A DNA stretch of 5,788 bases, from NCBI GenBank assembly GCA_001804165.1, contig MHFL01000009.1:1-5788 (forward strand), in the 5' to 3' direction. The notes below the pieces were generated by a model. It searched no databases, had not been told where the DNA came from, and was given only the letters and a program-made list of their open reading frames with translations. This DNA comes from Omnitrophica bacterium RIFCSPLOWO2_01_FULL_45_10. Lineage in GTDB: Bacteria > Omnitrophota > Gorgyraeia > 2-01-FULL-45-10. A program made the position numbers and the translations under genes. Within the stretch, counting starts at the first letter, position 1; each line of letters opens with the position of its first letter. Positions 1-5,788 of this stretch are shown piece by piece.

Positions 1-37
1 CCCCCTTTAATTTTTTATTTTTTGAGGAAAAACAAAA

Positions 38-1447
38 ATGCCAAACCAAGAATCTGAAAAGAGTTACGAATTTTTTGCCCCCAAAGTCTTTATCCGGACT
101 TTCGGCTGTCAAATGAACGCGAGGGATTCTGAGTTTGTGACGGGGCTCCTGATGGAGAAAGGGTTCAAATTAGCCGGCTCAATCGATGAGGCTGATATTA
201 TCTTATTCAACTCGTGCTCTGTCAGAAAACACGCGGAGAATCGGCTTTTCACTAACATCGCAGGCCTAAAAAGAATGAAAAAAGATAAGCCGGACCTTGT
301 CATAGGGCTCATGGGCTGTACGGCCCAGAACTATAAGGACCAGATTCTAAAGCGGCTTCCGATGGTGGATTTAGTCTGCGGCACGGGTAATGAAAATGAC
401 CTTCCGAAACTGATCGAAGAGGTTTTAAGAAATAGATGCGCCATAGTATCGACCGATAAGGTAAATGCTCAAAGGCCGGAAGAGTTTCCGCGATATCGCG
501 AGCATAAATTCAAGACATACGTTTCGATAAGCGAGGGTTGTGATAACTATTGCTCTTATTGCATAGTCCCGTATGTCCGCGGCAGAGAACGCTCGCGCGA
601 CACGAAGGATATAGTGAAAGAAGTAAAAGAATTGGCCTCTCGCGGATTTAAAGAGATAACGCTATTGGGGCAGAATGTGAACTCATATAAAGGATTAGCG
701 TATAGCGTAGAGCGTATAGCGTATAGAAAAAAACTATCCGCTAAACGCTATCCGCTAAACGCTAAAACATGTGATTTTATTCATTTGCTGGAAGAGGTGA
801 ACAAAATTAATGGCATCGAGCGCATCCGCTTCATGACGAGCCATCCCAAAGACGCATCAATAGATTTATTCAAGGCGATGAGAGATTTAAGAGGCGTCTG
901 TGAACATATTCATCTACCGCTCCAGTCAGGCTCAGACAGGATTCTCAAACTGATGAATCGAAAATATACGCGGCGGAAATACCTGCAACTGGTCAATGAT
1001 TATAAAAAGATTCTCCCGGACGGCTCCATGACAACGGATCTCATTGTAGGTTTTCCTTCCGAAACAAAGGCCGATTTTAAAAAGAGCGAAGATTTAATGA
1101 AAGAGATAGGTTTTGACAGCGCGTTTTTATTTAAATATTCACCTCGGAAGTCCACGAAGGCCGCCCAGTTTAAGGATAATGTTCCCGATGAGGAGAAGCA
1201 GTCAAGGTTGGAAACTCTTTTGAACCTTCAGCGCGGAATATCGCAAAATAGAAATGAATCGATGAAGGGTAGTATCGCGGAAGTTCTTGTCGATGCCGTT
1301 AATTCAAAAGAGCCGTCTAAACTTACCGGCAGAACCAGGACGAATAAAATTGTGGTATTTGAAGGGAAAAGGCGGCTCATCGGCACATTTATGAATGTCA
1401 AAATTGAATATGCGTCGCCGCATGGCTTAAAAGGGAGGATGATGTGA
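38..1447 (+). CDS. miaB: tRNA-2-methylthio-N6-dimethylallyladenosine synthase MiaB
   Basis: Radical-SAM methylthiotransferase that turns i6A37 into ms2i6A37 in tRNAs reading UNN codons, acting in the cytoplasm. The N-terminal MTTase domain (about residues 17-150) has the three cluster cysteines C24 (in TFGCQMN), C60 and C94. The radical-SAM motif follows as C168-x3-C172-x2-C175 in EGCDNYCSYC, then PYVRGRERSR, GQNVNSY (211-217) and the TSHP segment. A TRAM domain for tRNA binding occupies about 408-467. The TFGCQMN start and the IVPYVRG segment fit MiaB better than RimO or MtaB. The ATG at 38 has a GAGGA at 24-28. The length of 469 is at the upper end for MiaB because residues 220-243 are an insertion made by a palindromic repeat. 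All catalytic cysteines are present, so the enzyme is probably active. The stop overlaps the next start by 4 bases, and miaA lies one gene downstream. Confidence 0.96.
   Translation: MPNQESEKSYEFFAPKVFIRTFGCQMNARDSEFVTGLLMEKGFKLAGSIDEADIILFNSCSVRKHAENRLFTNIAGLKRMKKDKPDLVIGLMGCTAQNYKDQILKRLPMVDLVCGTGNENDLPKLIEEVLRNRCAIVSTDKVNAQRPEEFPRYREHKFKTYVSISEGCDNYCSYCIVPYVRGRERSRDTKDIVKEVKELASRGFKEITLLGQNVNSYKGLAYSVERIAYRKKLSAKRYPLNAKTCDFIHLLEEVNKINGIERIRFMTSHPKDASIDLFKAMRDLRGVCEHIHLPLQSGSDRILKLMNRKYTRRKYLQLVNDYKKILPDGSMTTDLIVGFPSETKADFKKSEDLMKEIGFDSAFLFKYSPRKSTKAAQFKDNVPDEEKQSRLETLLNLQRGISQNRNESMKGSIAEVLVDAVNSKEPSKLTGRTRTNKIVVFEGKRRLIGTFMNVKIEYASPHGLKGRMM
696..764 (+). repeat. In-frame 69-base imperfect palindrome inside miaB
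   Basis: Two 31-base arms (696-726 and 734-764) are inverted copies that match at 26 of 31 positions, separated by a run of seven A. The left arm is four 7-base units close to TAGCGTA plus TAG. The right arm is two copies of the 14-base unit CTATCCGCTAAACG plus CTA. The length is 23 codons, so the frame is kept, and it encodes residues 220-243 of MiaB. Other MiaB proteins, recalled from memory, go from GQNVN-Y-G to the following helix with a shorter variable loop, so this looks like an insertion there. It resembles in principle the Rickettsia palindromic elements that sit inside genes, but I do not recognise its family. Confidence 0.85.
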
Positions 1448-2190
1448 AAACAAGATTGCTTCAGGCTCGCCTGCCTTTGGCAGGCAGTTGCGCCTTCGCA
1501 ATGACCGTTTGGGCAGTTTTTTTCAACACTATGTTTTTAGTTCCAAATTCCTTTGCGGAAATGGATAAAAGACGGGTAGAGAAGTTATTTCTTGAAGGCC
1601 GTTATGAAAGGGCGGTTCAGGAGGCGCAGGCGCTTACAGAGTCGAGACACAGCCAGAAAGATGAATTATATTATATTATGGGTTTGAGCGAGCTTAAACT
1701 GAATAAGTTCGCTGACGCAAGGAAAAATTTCAGCCATATCATAGCCAAGTATCCAAGATCCAACAGGATGTTCGACAGCAAGTTAGGAATAGCGGATTCA
1801 TATCTATTGGAAGGGAACAGGGGAAAGGCCATCGGCCTGTATGAAGAGATGTTAACGCGATTCCCGGATGACAAAGATATAGAGATAGTTCGTGATAGGT
1901 TGGAAGAGTATAAGGGTGAGGCAAGCGCAAAAATGGATCGACCACGCTATGCGGGCAGAATGTCATCGGGTACGGTGCAGGTTGGGGTATTCAAAAATAG
2001 AGTAAACGCGGAAAGGTTAGTTAAGAAACTTTCCAGAGAAGGCTACGAAGGATATGCGGAGCCGTCATCGGATCTCTCGCGGCGTCTCTACAAGGTTAAG
2101 GTAAGAAATCCGGCTTCGACAGAAGATCTTAAGGACTTAGCGGCAAGACTTAAGGCGGATGGCTACGAAACAAAAATATGCGACGAATAA
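1444..2190 (+). CDS. Exported TPR and SPOR domain protein, probable peptidoglycan-binding envelope protein
   Basis: Residues 1-38 look like a signal peptide: basic residues K2, R4 and R9, a hydrophobic run around 20-34, and a likely signal peptidase I site after S-F-A at 38. Residues about 42-155 form helical TPR-like repeats (for example LEGRYERAVQEA and NKFADARKNFSHIIAKYP), similar to YbgF-type proteins. Residues about 174-246 are a SPOR domain (TVQVGVFKNRVNAERLV, then RRLYKVKVRN and ADGYETKI), a family that binds glycan strands stripped of stem peptides, often at division sites. The GTG start at 1444 is supported by GGGAGG at 1433-1438 and gives the basic n-region. An ATG at 1501 would leave no positive charge before the hydrophobic core. 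Part of the signal peptide is encoded by a palindromic repeat at 1454-1505. A lipoprotein reading at C16 is weak. The exact cellular role is not known. Confidence 0.85.
   Translation: MKTRLLQARLPLAGSCAFAMTVWAVFFNTMFLVPNSFAEMDKRRVEKLFLEGRYERAVQEAQALTESRHSQKDELYYIMGLSELKLNKFADARKNFSHIIAKYPRSNRMFDSKLGIADSYLLEGNRGKAIGLYEEMLTRFPDDKDIEIVRDRLEEYKGEASAKMDRPRYAGRMSSGTVQVGVFKNRVNAERLVKKLSREGYEGYAEPSSDLSRRLYKVKVRNPASTEDLKDLAARLKADGYETKICDE
1454..1505 (+). repeat. Nested palindromic interspersed-type repeat at the start of the SPOR gene
   Basis: The inner stem is perfect: GCCTGCC (1469-1475), loop TTT, GGCAGGC (1479-1485). Around it lie AGGC (1463-1466) against GCCT (1492-1495) and ATTGC (1455-1459) against GCAAT (1498-1502). 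The ends GATTGCTTC and CGCAATGAC resemble a short repeat seen in many bacterial genomes, whose other strand begins GTCATTGCGA and ends GAAGCAATC; that similarity is from memory. The element is read through as coding sequence for about residues 5-20 of the exported TPR-SPOR protein. Confidence 0.75.
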
Positions 2191-3116
2191 ATACGGTTAT
2201 ATTCATAGTTGGCCCCACTGCGGTTGGAAAGACGCGCCTGGCGGTTAAACTTGCCGCGAAAATAGGAGGAGAAATCATATCATGCGATTCCATGCAAATC
2301 TATAAGGGGTTAAGGATCTTGAGCCAGGCGCCAACCGCAAAGGATAAGAAAAGCATTAGGCATCACCTGGTGGCCGTATTAGGCGTAGGGAAGGAATACA
2401 ATGCCGCCTCCTTTCGCAGGCGCGCGGTAAGAATAATAAATTCCATGATAGGACGGAAGGCCGCCGTTCCAATAATTGTCGGCGGAAGCGGCTTATATGT
2501 CAAATCGCTCATAGACGGCCTATTTCCCTCTCCGCCGGCCGATCTTAAATTTAGAAATAGGATGCGGCGTTTTATTATAAATTATGGCAGCGAAAAGCCG
2601 CACAAAGAATTATCGAATATAGATCCCGAAGCGGCAAAAAAGATACACCCGAACGATTCAAGACGGATAATTCGGGCGCTCGAGATTTATCACGCTACAG
2701 GACATACACCCACCGAAATCAAGCTTAAGACAAAAGGGATAAAAGATTTATACGATATCAGGATATTTGGATTGATGAAACCAAGAGAACTTCTCTATTC
2801 AGATATAAATACAAGAGTTGACAGGATGTTCGAAGACGGCGCCTTGGATGAGGTGAAAAGGTTGCAAAGAAAGAGGCTATCGAAGACAGCGAAGGCGATA
2901 CTCGGGTTTAAAGAGATAAAGGGCCTTTTGAATAAAAAATATGGCTTCGATACGGCAAAAGATCTTCTTAAAAAGAATACGCGTCGGTTCGCGAAGAGGC
3001 AGATCGCGTGGTTTAAGCAAGATAGCAGGATAGCGTGGTTCGATGTAAGCAAAATGATCGACGAAAAAATAATATCGAGGATGATAAAAAATTATCAATG
3101 GAAAGAGCGGCGTTAG
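2178..3116 (+). CDS. miaA: tRNA dimethylallyltransferase MiaA
   Basis: Transfers a dimethylallyl group from DMAPP to N6 of A37 in tRNA, giving i6A, the substrate of MiaB encoded two genes upstream. The Walker A loop GPTAVGKT is at residues 12-19. The DSMQIYKG segment at 37-44 holds the conserved Asp and Ser for substrate binding. VGGSGLYVKSLIDGL is the second nucleotide-side signature. DPEAAKKIHPND at 149-160 followed by RRIIRALEIY is highly typical of the family, as is TRRFAKRQIAWFK at 268-280 near the C-terminus. The length of 312 is normal. The ATG overlaps the end of the SPOR gene by 13 bases, and only a distant purine stretch (about 2151-2162) precedes it, so translation may depend on coupling to the upstream gene. 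No key residue seems to be missing. Confidence 0.97.
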   Translation: MRRINTVIFIVGPTAVGKTRLAVKLAAKIGGEIISCDSMQIYKGLRILSQAPTAKDKKSIRHHLVAVLGVGKEYNAASFRRRAVRIINSMIGRKAAVPIIVGGSGLYVKSLIDGLFPSPPADLKFRNRMRRFIINYGSEKPHKELSNIDPEAAKKIHPNDSRRIIRALEIYHATGHTPTEIKLKTKGIKDLYDIRIFGLMKPRELLYSDINTRVDRMFEDGALDEVKRLQRKRLSKTAKAILGFKEIKGLLNKKYGFDTAKDLLKKNTRRFAKRQIAWFKQDSRIAWFDVSKMIDEKIISRMIKNYQWKERR

Positions 3117-4333
3117 TCACAGTAGATTTTGGAAAAGATAGGACATGGAGCGCTGAGGAGCGCTCTCTTGAACTTCGCGAACTTGCCCGCTCAAGCGGCG
3201 TGAAGGTCGTGATAGAGGAAATCGCTAACAGGCATGAGCCGTCACCCGCCTTTTTTATCGGAAAAGGAAAGGCAGAGGAGCTTCAAAGGACGCGCGCGGA
3301 TGAGGCCATAGACGTTGTGATTTTCAATAATGACCTGACGGGGAGCCAGCAGAAGAATTTAGAGGATATGATCGGGGCAAAAACTATCGACCGGACCCAA
3401 CTCATCCTCGATATCTTCGCAAGACGGGCGCGCTCAAACGAAGGCAAGATTCAGGTAGAATTGGCGCAGCTTTTGTATCTATTGCCGCGCCTTACCGGCA
3501 AAGGTATTTATCTATCCCGCCTTGGCGGCGGCATTGGGACGAGAGGGCCCGGCGAGCAAAAGTTAGAGGTCGATCGTAGAAGAATAAGATCAAGGATAAC
3601 GCATTTAAAGAAGATGCTCGAAGACTTAAGGCAAAGACGGTCCATGATGAGAAAGAAAAGGGAGAGGTTCTCAATATTGACATCCGCGATAATAGGATAC
3701 ACTAACGCGGGAAAATCCACGTTGTTGAACGCGCTTACCAATTCTAATGTCGTTGTAGAGGACAAACTATTCTCCACCCTCGATCCTACGGTAAGACGGC
3801 TTATTCTGCCGAACAGGCAGAAGGTTCTGTTTATAGATACAGTGGGGTTTCTTGAAGATATCCCCCACCATCTGATAGAGGCGTTCAAGGCGACGTTGGA
3901 GGAAGTTGTGGAGGCGGATCTGCTTTTACATGTAGTAGATATAAGTCATCCGAAAGCCAGCCAGCAGGCGGAAGCCGTTTATCGTGTACTCGACGAGATA
4001 GGGGCGAAGGATAAACCCGTTGTCACTGTGTTGAATAAAAGGGATAAACTGGAAGATGTCCCTTCAGTGATAACGCGTGCGAAAGAGAATTTCAATACCT
4101 CTTGCGTGATATCTGCCATTAAAAAAGAAGGATTCGATGAGCTCATAAGGGCTATTACATCATATGCGGCTAAACTCACTACGCTGATCAAGATAAAGTT
4201 GCCGGTTAGTGACGCGAAAACATTGAACTTAATCTATGAGAACGGGTTGGTTATAAACAAAGTTTACGAGGGCGATTCTGTATCGATAGAGGCGGAAGTG
4301 CCGCTAAGAATCAAGGGTTTATTGGGTTTATAA
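3098..4333 (+). CDS. hflX: Ribosome-associated GTPase HflX
   Basis: HflX is a translational GTPase-family protein that binds the 50S subunit and splits stalled 70S ribosomes, notably after heat stress (known from E. coli). The N-terminal HflX domain spans about residues 1-190 (411 in total), with FIGKGKAEEL near 53-62, DRTQLILDIFARRAR from 98 and the glycine-rich loop GGGIGTRGPGE at 143-153. The GTPase domain has G1 GYTNAGKST at 200-208, G3 DTVGF at 247-251 and G4 NKRD at 313-316, with a G5-like SA in VISAIKKEG. A short C-terminal domain follows. The ATG at 3098 is chosen because MERAALVTVDF matches where HflX proteins begin; a GTG at 3035 would add 21 basic residues unlike the family. The gene overlaps miaA by 19 bases, and no good Shine-Dalgarno is at normal spacing (GAGG at 3077-3080 is too far), suggesting coupling. 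The hfq gene, between miaA and hflX in E. coli, is absent here. Confidence 0.95.
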   Translation: MERAALVTVDFGKDRTWSAEERSLELRELARSSGVKVVIEEIANRHEPSPAFFIGKGKAEELQRTRADEAIDVVIFNNDLTGSQQKNLEDMIGAKTIDRTQLILDIFARRARSNEGKIQVELAQLLYLLPRLTGKGIYLSRLGGGIGTRGPGEQKLEVDRRRIRSRITHLKKMLEDLRQRRSMMRKKRERFSILTSAIIGYTNAGKSTLLNALTNSNVVVEDKLFSTLDPTVRRLILPNRQKVLFIDTVGFLEDIPHHLIEAFKATLEEVVEADLLLHVVDISHPKASQQAEAVYRVLDEIGAKDKPVVTVLNKRDKLEDVPSVITRAKENFNTSCVISAIKKEGFDELIRAITSYAAKLTTLIKIKLPVSDAKTLNLIYENGLVINKVYEGDSVSIEAEVPLRIKGLLGL

Positions 4334-4367
4334 CGCTGACACTTTTTCAGTATTTCCGTAAATTCGC

Positions 4368-4395
4368 TTGACAAAAAAAACTTTTATGTTAGACT
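4368..4395 (+). promoter_or_regulatory. Sigma70-type promoter of the hrcA-grpE-dnaK operon
   Basis: A perfect -35 box TTGACA is at 4368-4373. After a 16-base spacer comes TAGACT at 4390-4395 (4 of 6 matches to TATAAT), preceded by TG at 4387-4388 as in an extended -10 element. Transcription would begin near 4402, at the first base of the CIRCE operator, so a bound repressor would block initiation directly. The start point is inferred. Confidence 0.8.
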
Positions 4396-4401
4396 AAAAC
4401 T

Positions 4402-4428
4402 TTAGCACTCTAGGGAATCGAGTGCTAA
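4402..4428 (+). promoter_or_regulatory. CIRCE operator, binding site for HrcA
   Basis: The arms TTAGCACTC (4402-4410) and GAGTGCTAA (4420-4428) are a perfect 9-base inverted repeat around a 9-base spacer, identical to the known CIRCE consensus. It lies just after the -10 box and 33 bases before the hrcA start. HrcA binding here would repress its own operon, and in known systems GroEL keeps HrcA active. In the mRNA the same bases would form a hairpin in the 5' leader. Confidence 0.98.
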
Positions 4429-4461
4429 CGAGATGAGAATCAAAGATGAGCGGATGGATTT

Positions 4462-5199
4462 ATGTTAACTGACACCTACAAAAGAGAATCCGACGTATTG
4501 GATATGATTATAAGAACATACGTTGAGACGGCGGAGCCGGTTGGCTCGAGATTCGTAGCCAGACAACTCGGTTTTTCAAGCGCGACTATCCGCAATGTCA
4601 TGGCGGATCTTGAAGAGGCGGGCCTTATTATGCATCCGCACACCTCCGCGGGAAGAATACCGACTGATAAAGGATATAGGTTATATATAGACTCGCTTAT
4701 GCGAAAACGTACCGTAAGTGAGTCTATAGCCGGAACAATAAGACAGCAATATGAAGCAACCATCAGGTCGCTTGAGGATGTAATGGAGAGAACGAGCCGG
4801 CTAATATCAAGTTTGACAAATCAGGTAGGGGTGGCCCTATATCCAACAACCGGCAAGGTATATCTGGATGGGACGAGCCACATCATAGAGCAGCCGGAGT
4901 TTAAAGATCTCAAAAAATTATATGCCATAATCAAATATCTTGAAGAAAAGACCAACTTGCTGAACCTCTTGAGCGAAGAATCTTTTAACGACGGCCTCAC
5001 GGTTCATATAGGCGATGAGAACCATCTGAGTTATCTGAAAGAATGCAGCGTAGTCACAAGAGGCTATAGATTGAGAGGCAAACCCGCGGGCAGGCTCGGA
5101 GTAATAGGGCCGAAGAGGATGGTGTATGAGAAGGTCATACCCACGATAGAATTACTGGGAGATATGGTGACCGGAATACTGGAAGAGTTAGATGGTTAA
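4462..5199 (+). CDS. hrcA: Heat-inducible transcription repressor HrcA, compact form lacking a middle segment
   Basis: Represses heat-shock genes by binding CIRCE. The N-terminal winged helix (about residues 5-77) is canonical: AEPVGSRFVARQL, then SSATIRNVMADLEEAGLI at 39-56 and HPHTSAGRIPTDKGYRLYID at 58-77. A helical linker and LTNQVGVAL (118-126) follow. The C-terminal part is also canonical, with VYLDGTSHIIEQPEF at 133-147, ECSVVTRGYR, and GRLGVIGPKRMVYEKVIP. The length is only 245 residues, whereas the family is usually near 340. The missing part lies between about residues 128 and 131, where most HrcA proteins carry further GAF-like strands and the inserted dimerisation domain. The frame is open with no sign of decay. 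A perfect CIRCE 33 bases upstream argues that it works. The Shine-Dalgarno is weak (CGGA at 4451-4454), and the ATG matches the normal family start. Confidence 0.95.
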   Translation: MLTDTYKRESDVLDMIIRTYVETAEPVGSRFVARQLGFSSATIRNVMADLEEAGLIMHPHTSAGRIPTDKGYRLYIDSLMRKRTVSESIAGTIRQQYEATIRSLEDVMERTSRLISSLTNQVGVALYPTTGKVYLDGTSHIIEQPEFKDLKKLYAIIKYLEEKTNLLNLLSEESFNDGLTVHIGDENHLSYLKECSVVTRGYRLRGKPAGRLGVIGPKRMVYEKVIPTIELLGDMVTGILEELDG

Positions 5200-5758
5200 A
5201 GAGGAGAAAAATAACAATAATGCGGATGTAGGGGCAGAGGCCGGTTCTGACAATAAGACAAAGGAATCGCGGGATACCGTCACTCTCTCAAAGAGAGAAT
5301 ATGAGACGTTAAGACAGAAGTCCGAAGAGAGGGACGCGTTTTACGATAAGTACCTTAGGATACAGGCCGAATTCGAAAACGCTAGAAAGCGGCTTGAGAA
5401 AGAAAAAGCCGATTTCGCGAAGTTCGCGAATGAAACTTTTGTATTGGATTTTTTGCCTATAATAGATTCGCTCGAAATTTCTGAAAAACACATAAAGGAG
5501 GCGAAAGATTTTAAGGCGGTGCAGGAAGGCGTCGACATGATACATGCGCAGATTCAGAAATTTTTAAAAGAGATGGGCGTGGAAAAGGTGAAGACGATAG
5601 GAGAAAAGTTCGATCCTCACCTGCATGAGGCCGTTGAAACGGTAGAGGCAAATGAAATAGATGAAGGGCTGATTTTAGAAGAATGGAAGCCGGGATATAC
5701 ATTTAACGGAAGGCTATTGCGTCCCGCTTCGGTAAAAATTGTAAAACACGGAGGTTAA
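5192..5758 (+). CDS. grpE: Nucleotide exchange factor GrpE
   Basis: GrpE is the cytoplasmic co-chaperone that releases ADP from DnaK and so resets the chaperone cycle. Residues 1-30 are a polar, probably disordered tail rich in Asn, Lys and Glu. A long helix likely to form the dimeric coiled coil covers about 31-100 and includes the signature RIQAEFENARKR at 56-67. LPIIDSLE (88-95) and EGVDMIHAQIQKFL (112-125) lead into the C-terminal beta domain that contacts DnaK, with GEKFDPHLHEAV at 137-148 and GYTFNGRLLRPASVKI at 168-183. The length of 188 is normal. The ATG overlaps hrcA by 8 bases, with GGAAGAG at 5181-5187 as a ribosome site. It shares the CIRCE-controlled transcript with hrcA and dnaK. 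Confidence 0.97.
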   Translation: MVKEEKNNNNADVGAEAGSDNKTKESRDTVTLSKREYETLRQKSEERDAFYDKYLRIQAEFENARKRLEKEKADFAKFANETFVLDFLPIIDSLEISEKHIKEAKDFKAVQEGVDMIHAQIQKFLKEMGVEKVKTIGEKFDPHLHEAVETVEANEIDEGLILEEWKPGYTFNGRLLRPASVKIVKHGG

Positions 5759-5760
5759 TA

Positions 5761-5788
5761 ATGGCAAAGGTGATAGGGATAGACTTAG
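5761..5788 (+). CDS. dnaK: Molecular chaperone DnaK, first 9 codons only
   Basis: The reading frame starts at ATG 5761 and encodes MAKVIGIDL before the window ends. This matches the start of DnaK, where the phosphate-binding loop IGIDLGTT follows. A strong GGAGG at 5750-5754, 6 bases before the ATG, and the position directly after grpE support the call. It is partial because of the window edge, not because of decay. It is the third gene of the operon, and its strong ribosome site fits a need for more DnaK than GrpE or HrcA. Confidence 0.88.

Noticed and set aside
1..37. Promoter or terminator tail upstream of miaB in the T-rich leader
   Set aside because: Only 37 bases are visible. Apart from the ribosome site GAGGA, nothing can be supported.
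2461..2485. CCGCCG and CGGCGG inverted repeat inside miaA
   Set aside because: Only 6 bases per arm with a 13-base loop, and it encodes the conserved IIVGG region, so it is explained by coding needs.
3035..3097. Upstream GTG start that would lengthen HflX by 21 residues
   Set aside because: The extension is basic, unlike HflX proteins, and lies wholly within the end of miaA. The ATG at 3098 fits the family start.
3148..3165. GAGCGC and GCGCTC hairpin early in hflX
   Set aside because: A short 6-base stem in ordinary coding sequence, with no link to a start codon or terminator.
3508..3888. 126-codon open frame on the minus strand opposite hflX
   Set aside because: Lies antisense to the conserved GTPase core, has no family motif or ribosome site, and is explained as a shadow of hflX.
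4336..4350. Possible terminator after hflX (CTGA and TCAG)
   Set aside because: The stem is only 4 bases and no T run follows it, so it is too weak to call.
5416..5433. Direct repeat TTCGCGAA in grpE
   Set aside because: Encodes FAKFAN in the long helix of GrpE. Short and consistent with coding sequence.

Overview
The window looks like a bacterial housekeeping region from a diderm (Gram-negative-type) organism. GC content is in the mid-40s by eye, and all genes lie on the + strand. A SPOR-domain protein with a signal peptide, an HrcA/CIRCE heat-shock circuit and two palindromic repeats lying inside reading frames would fit a candidate-phylum genome such as Omnitrophota. That placement rests on general impression and no marker gene here proves it.

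Layout: (1) positions 38-4333 hold a tightly overlapping cluster: miaB, an exported TPR-SPOR protein, miaA and hflX. The gene junctions overlap by 4, 13 and about 19 bases, so co-transcription and translational coupling are likely. MiaA makes i6A at tRNA position 37 and MiaB converts it to ms2i6A, so both steps of one pathway sit together, split only by the envelope gene. HflX is a ribosome-associated GTPase. (2) Positions 4334-4461 are a 128-base regulatory gap with a sigma70-type promoter and a perfect CIRCE operator. (3) From 4462 to the right edge runs the hrcA-grpE-dnaK heat-shock operon. dnaK is cut after 9 codons by the window end.

The core genes are well known, and I do not see a wholly new system. 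Three things stand out. First, a 69-base imperfect palindrome built of 7-base units lies in frame inside miaB and adds about 20 residues to the radical-SAM domain. Second, a different nested palindromic repeat lies at the very start of the TPR-SPOR gene and encodes part of its signal peptide. Third, HrcA is only 245 residues, with an intact N-terminus and C-terminus but about 90-100 residues missing from the middle, which would remove much of the GAF-like core and the inserted dimerisation domain. No convincing minus-strand gene, tRNA, CRISPR array or insertion sequence was seen.
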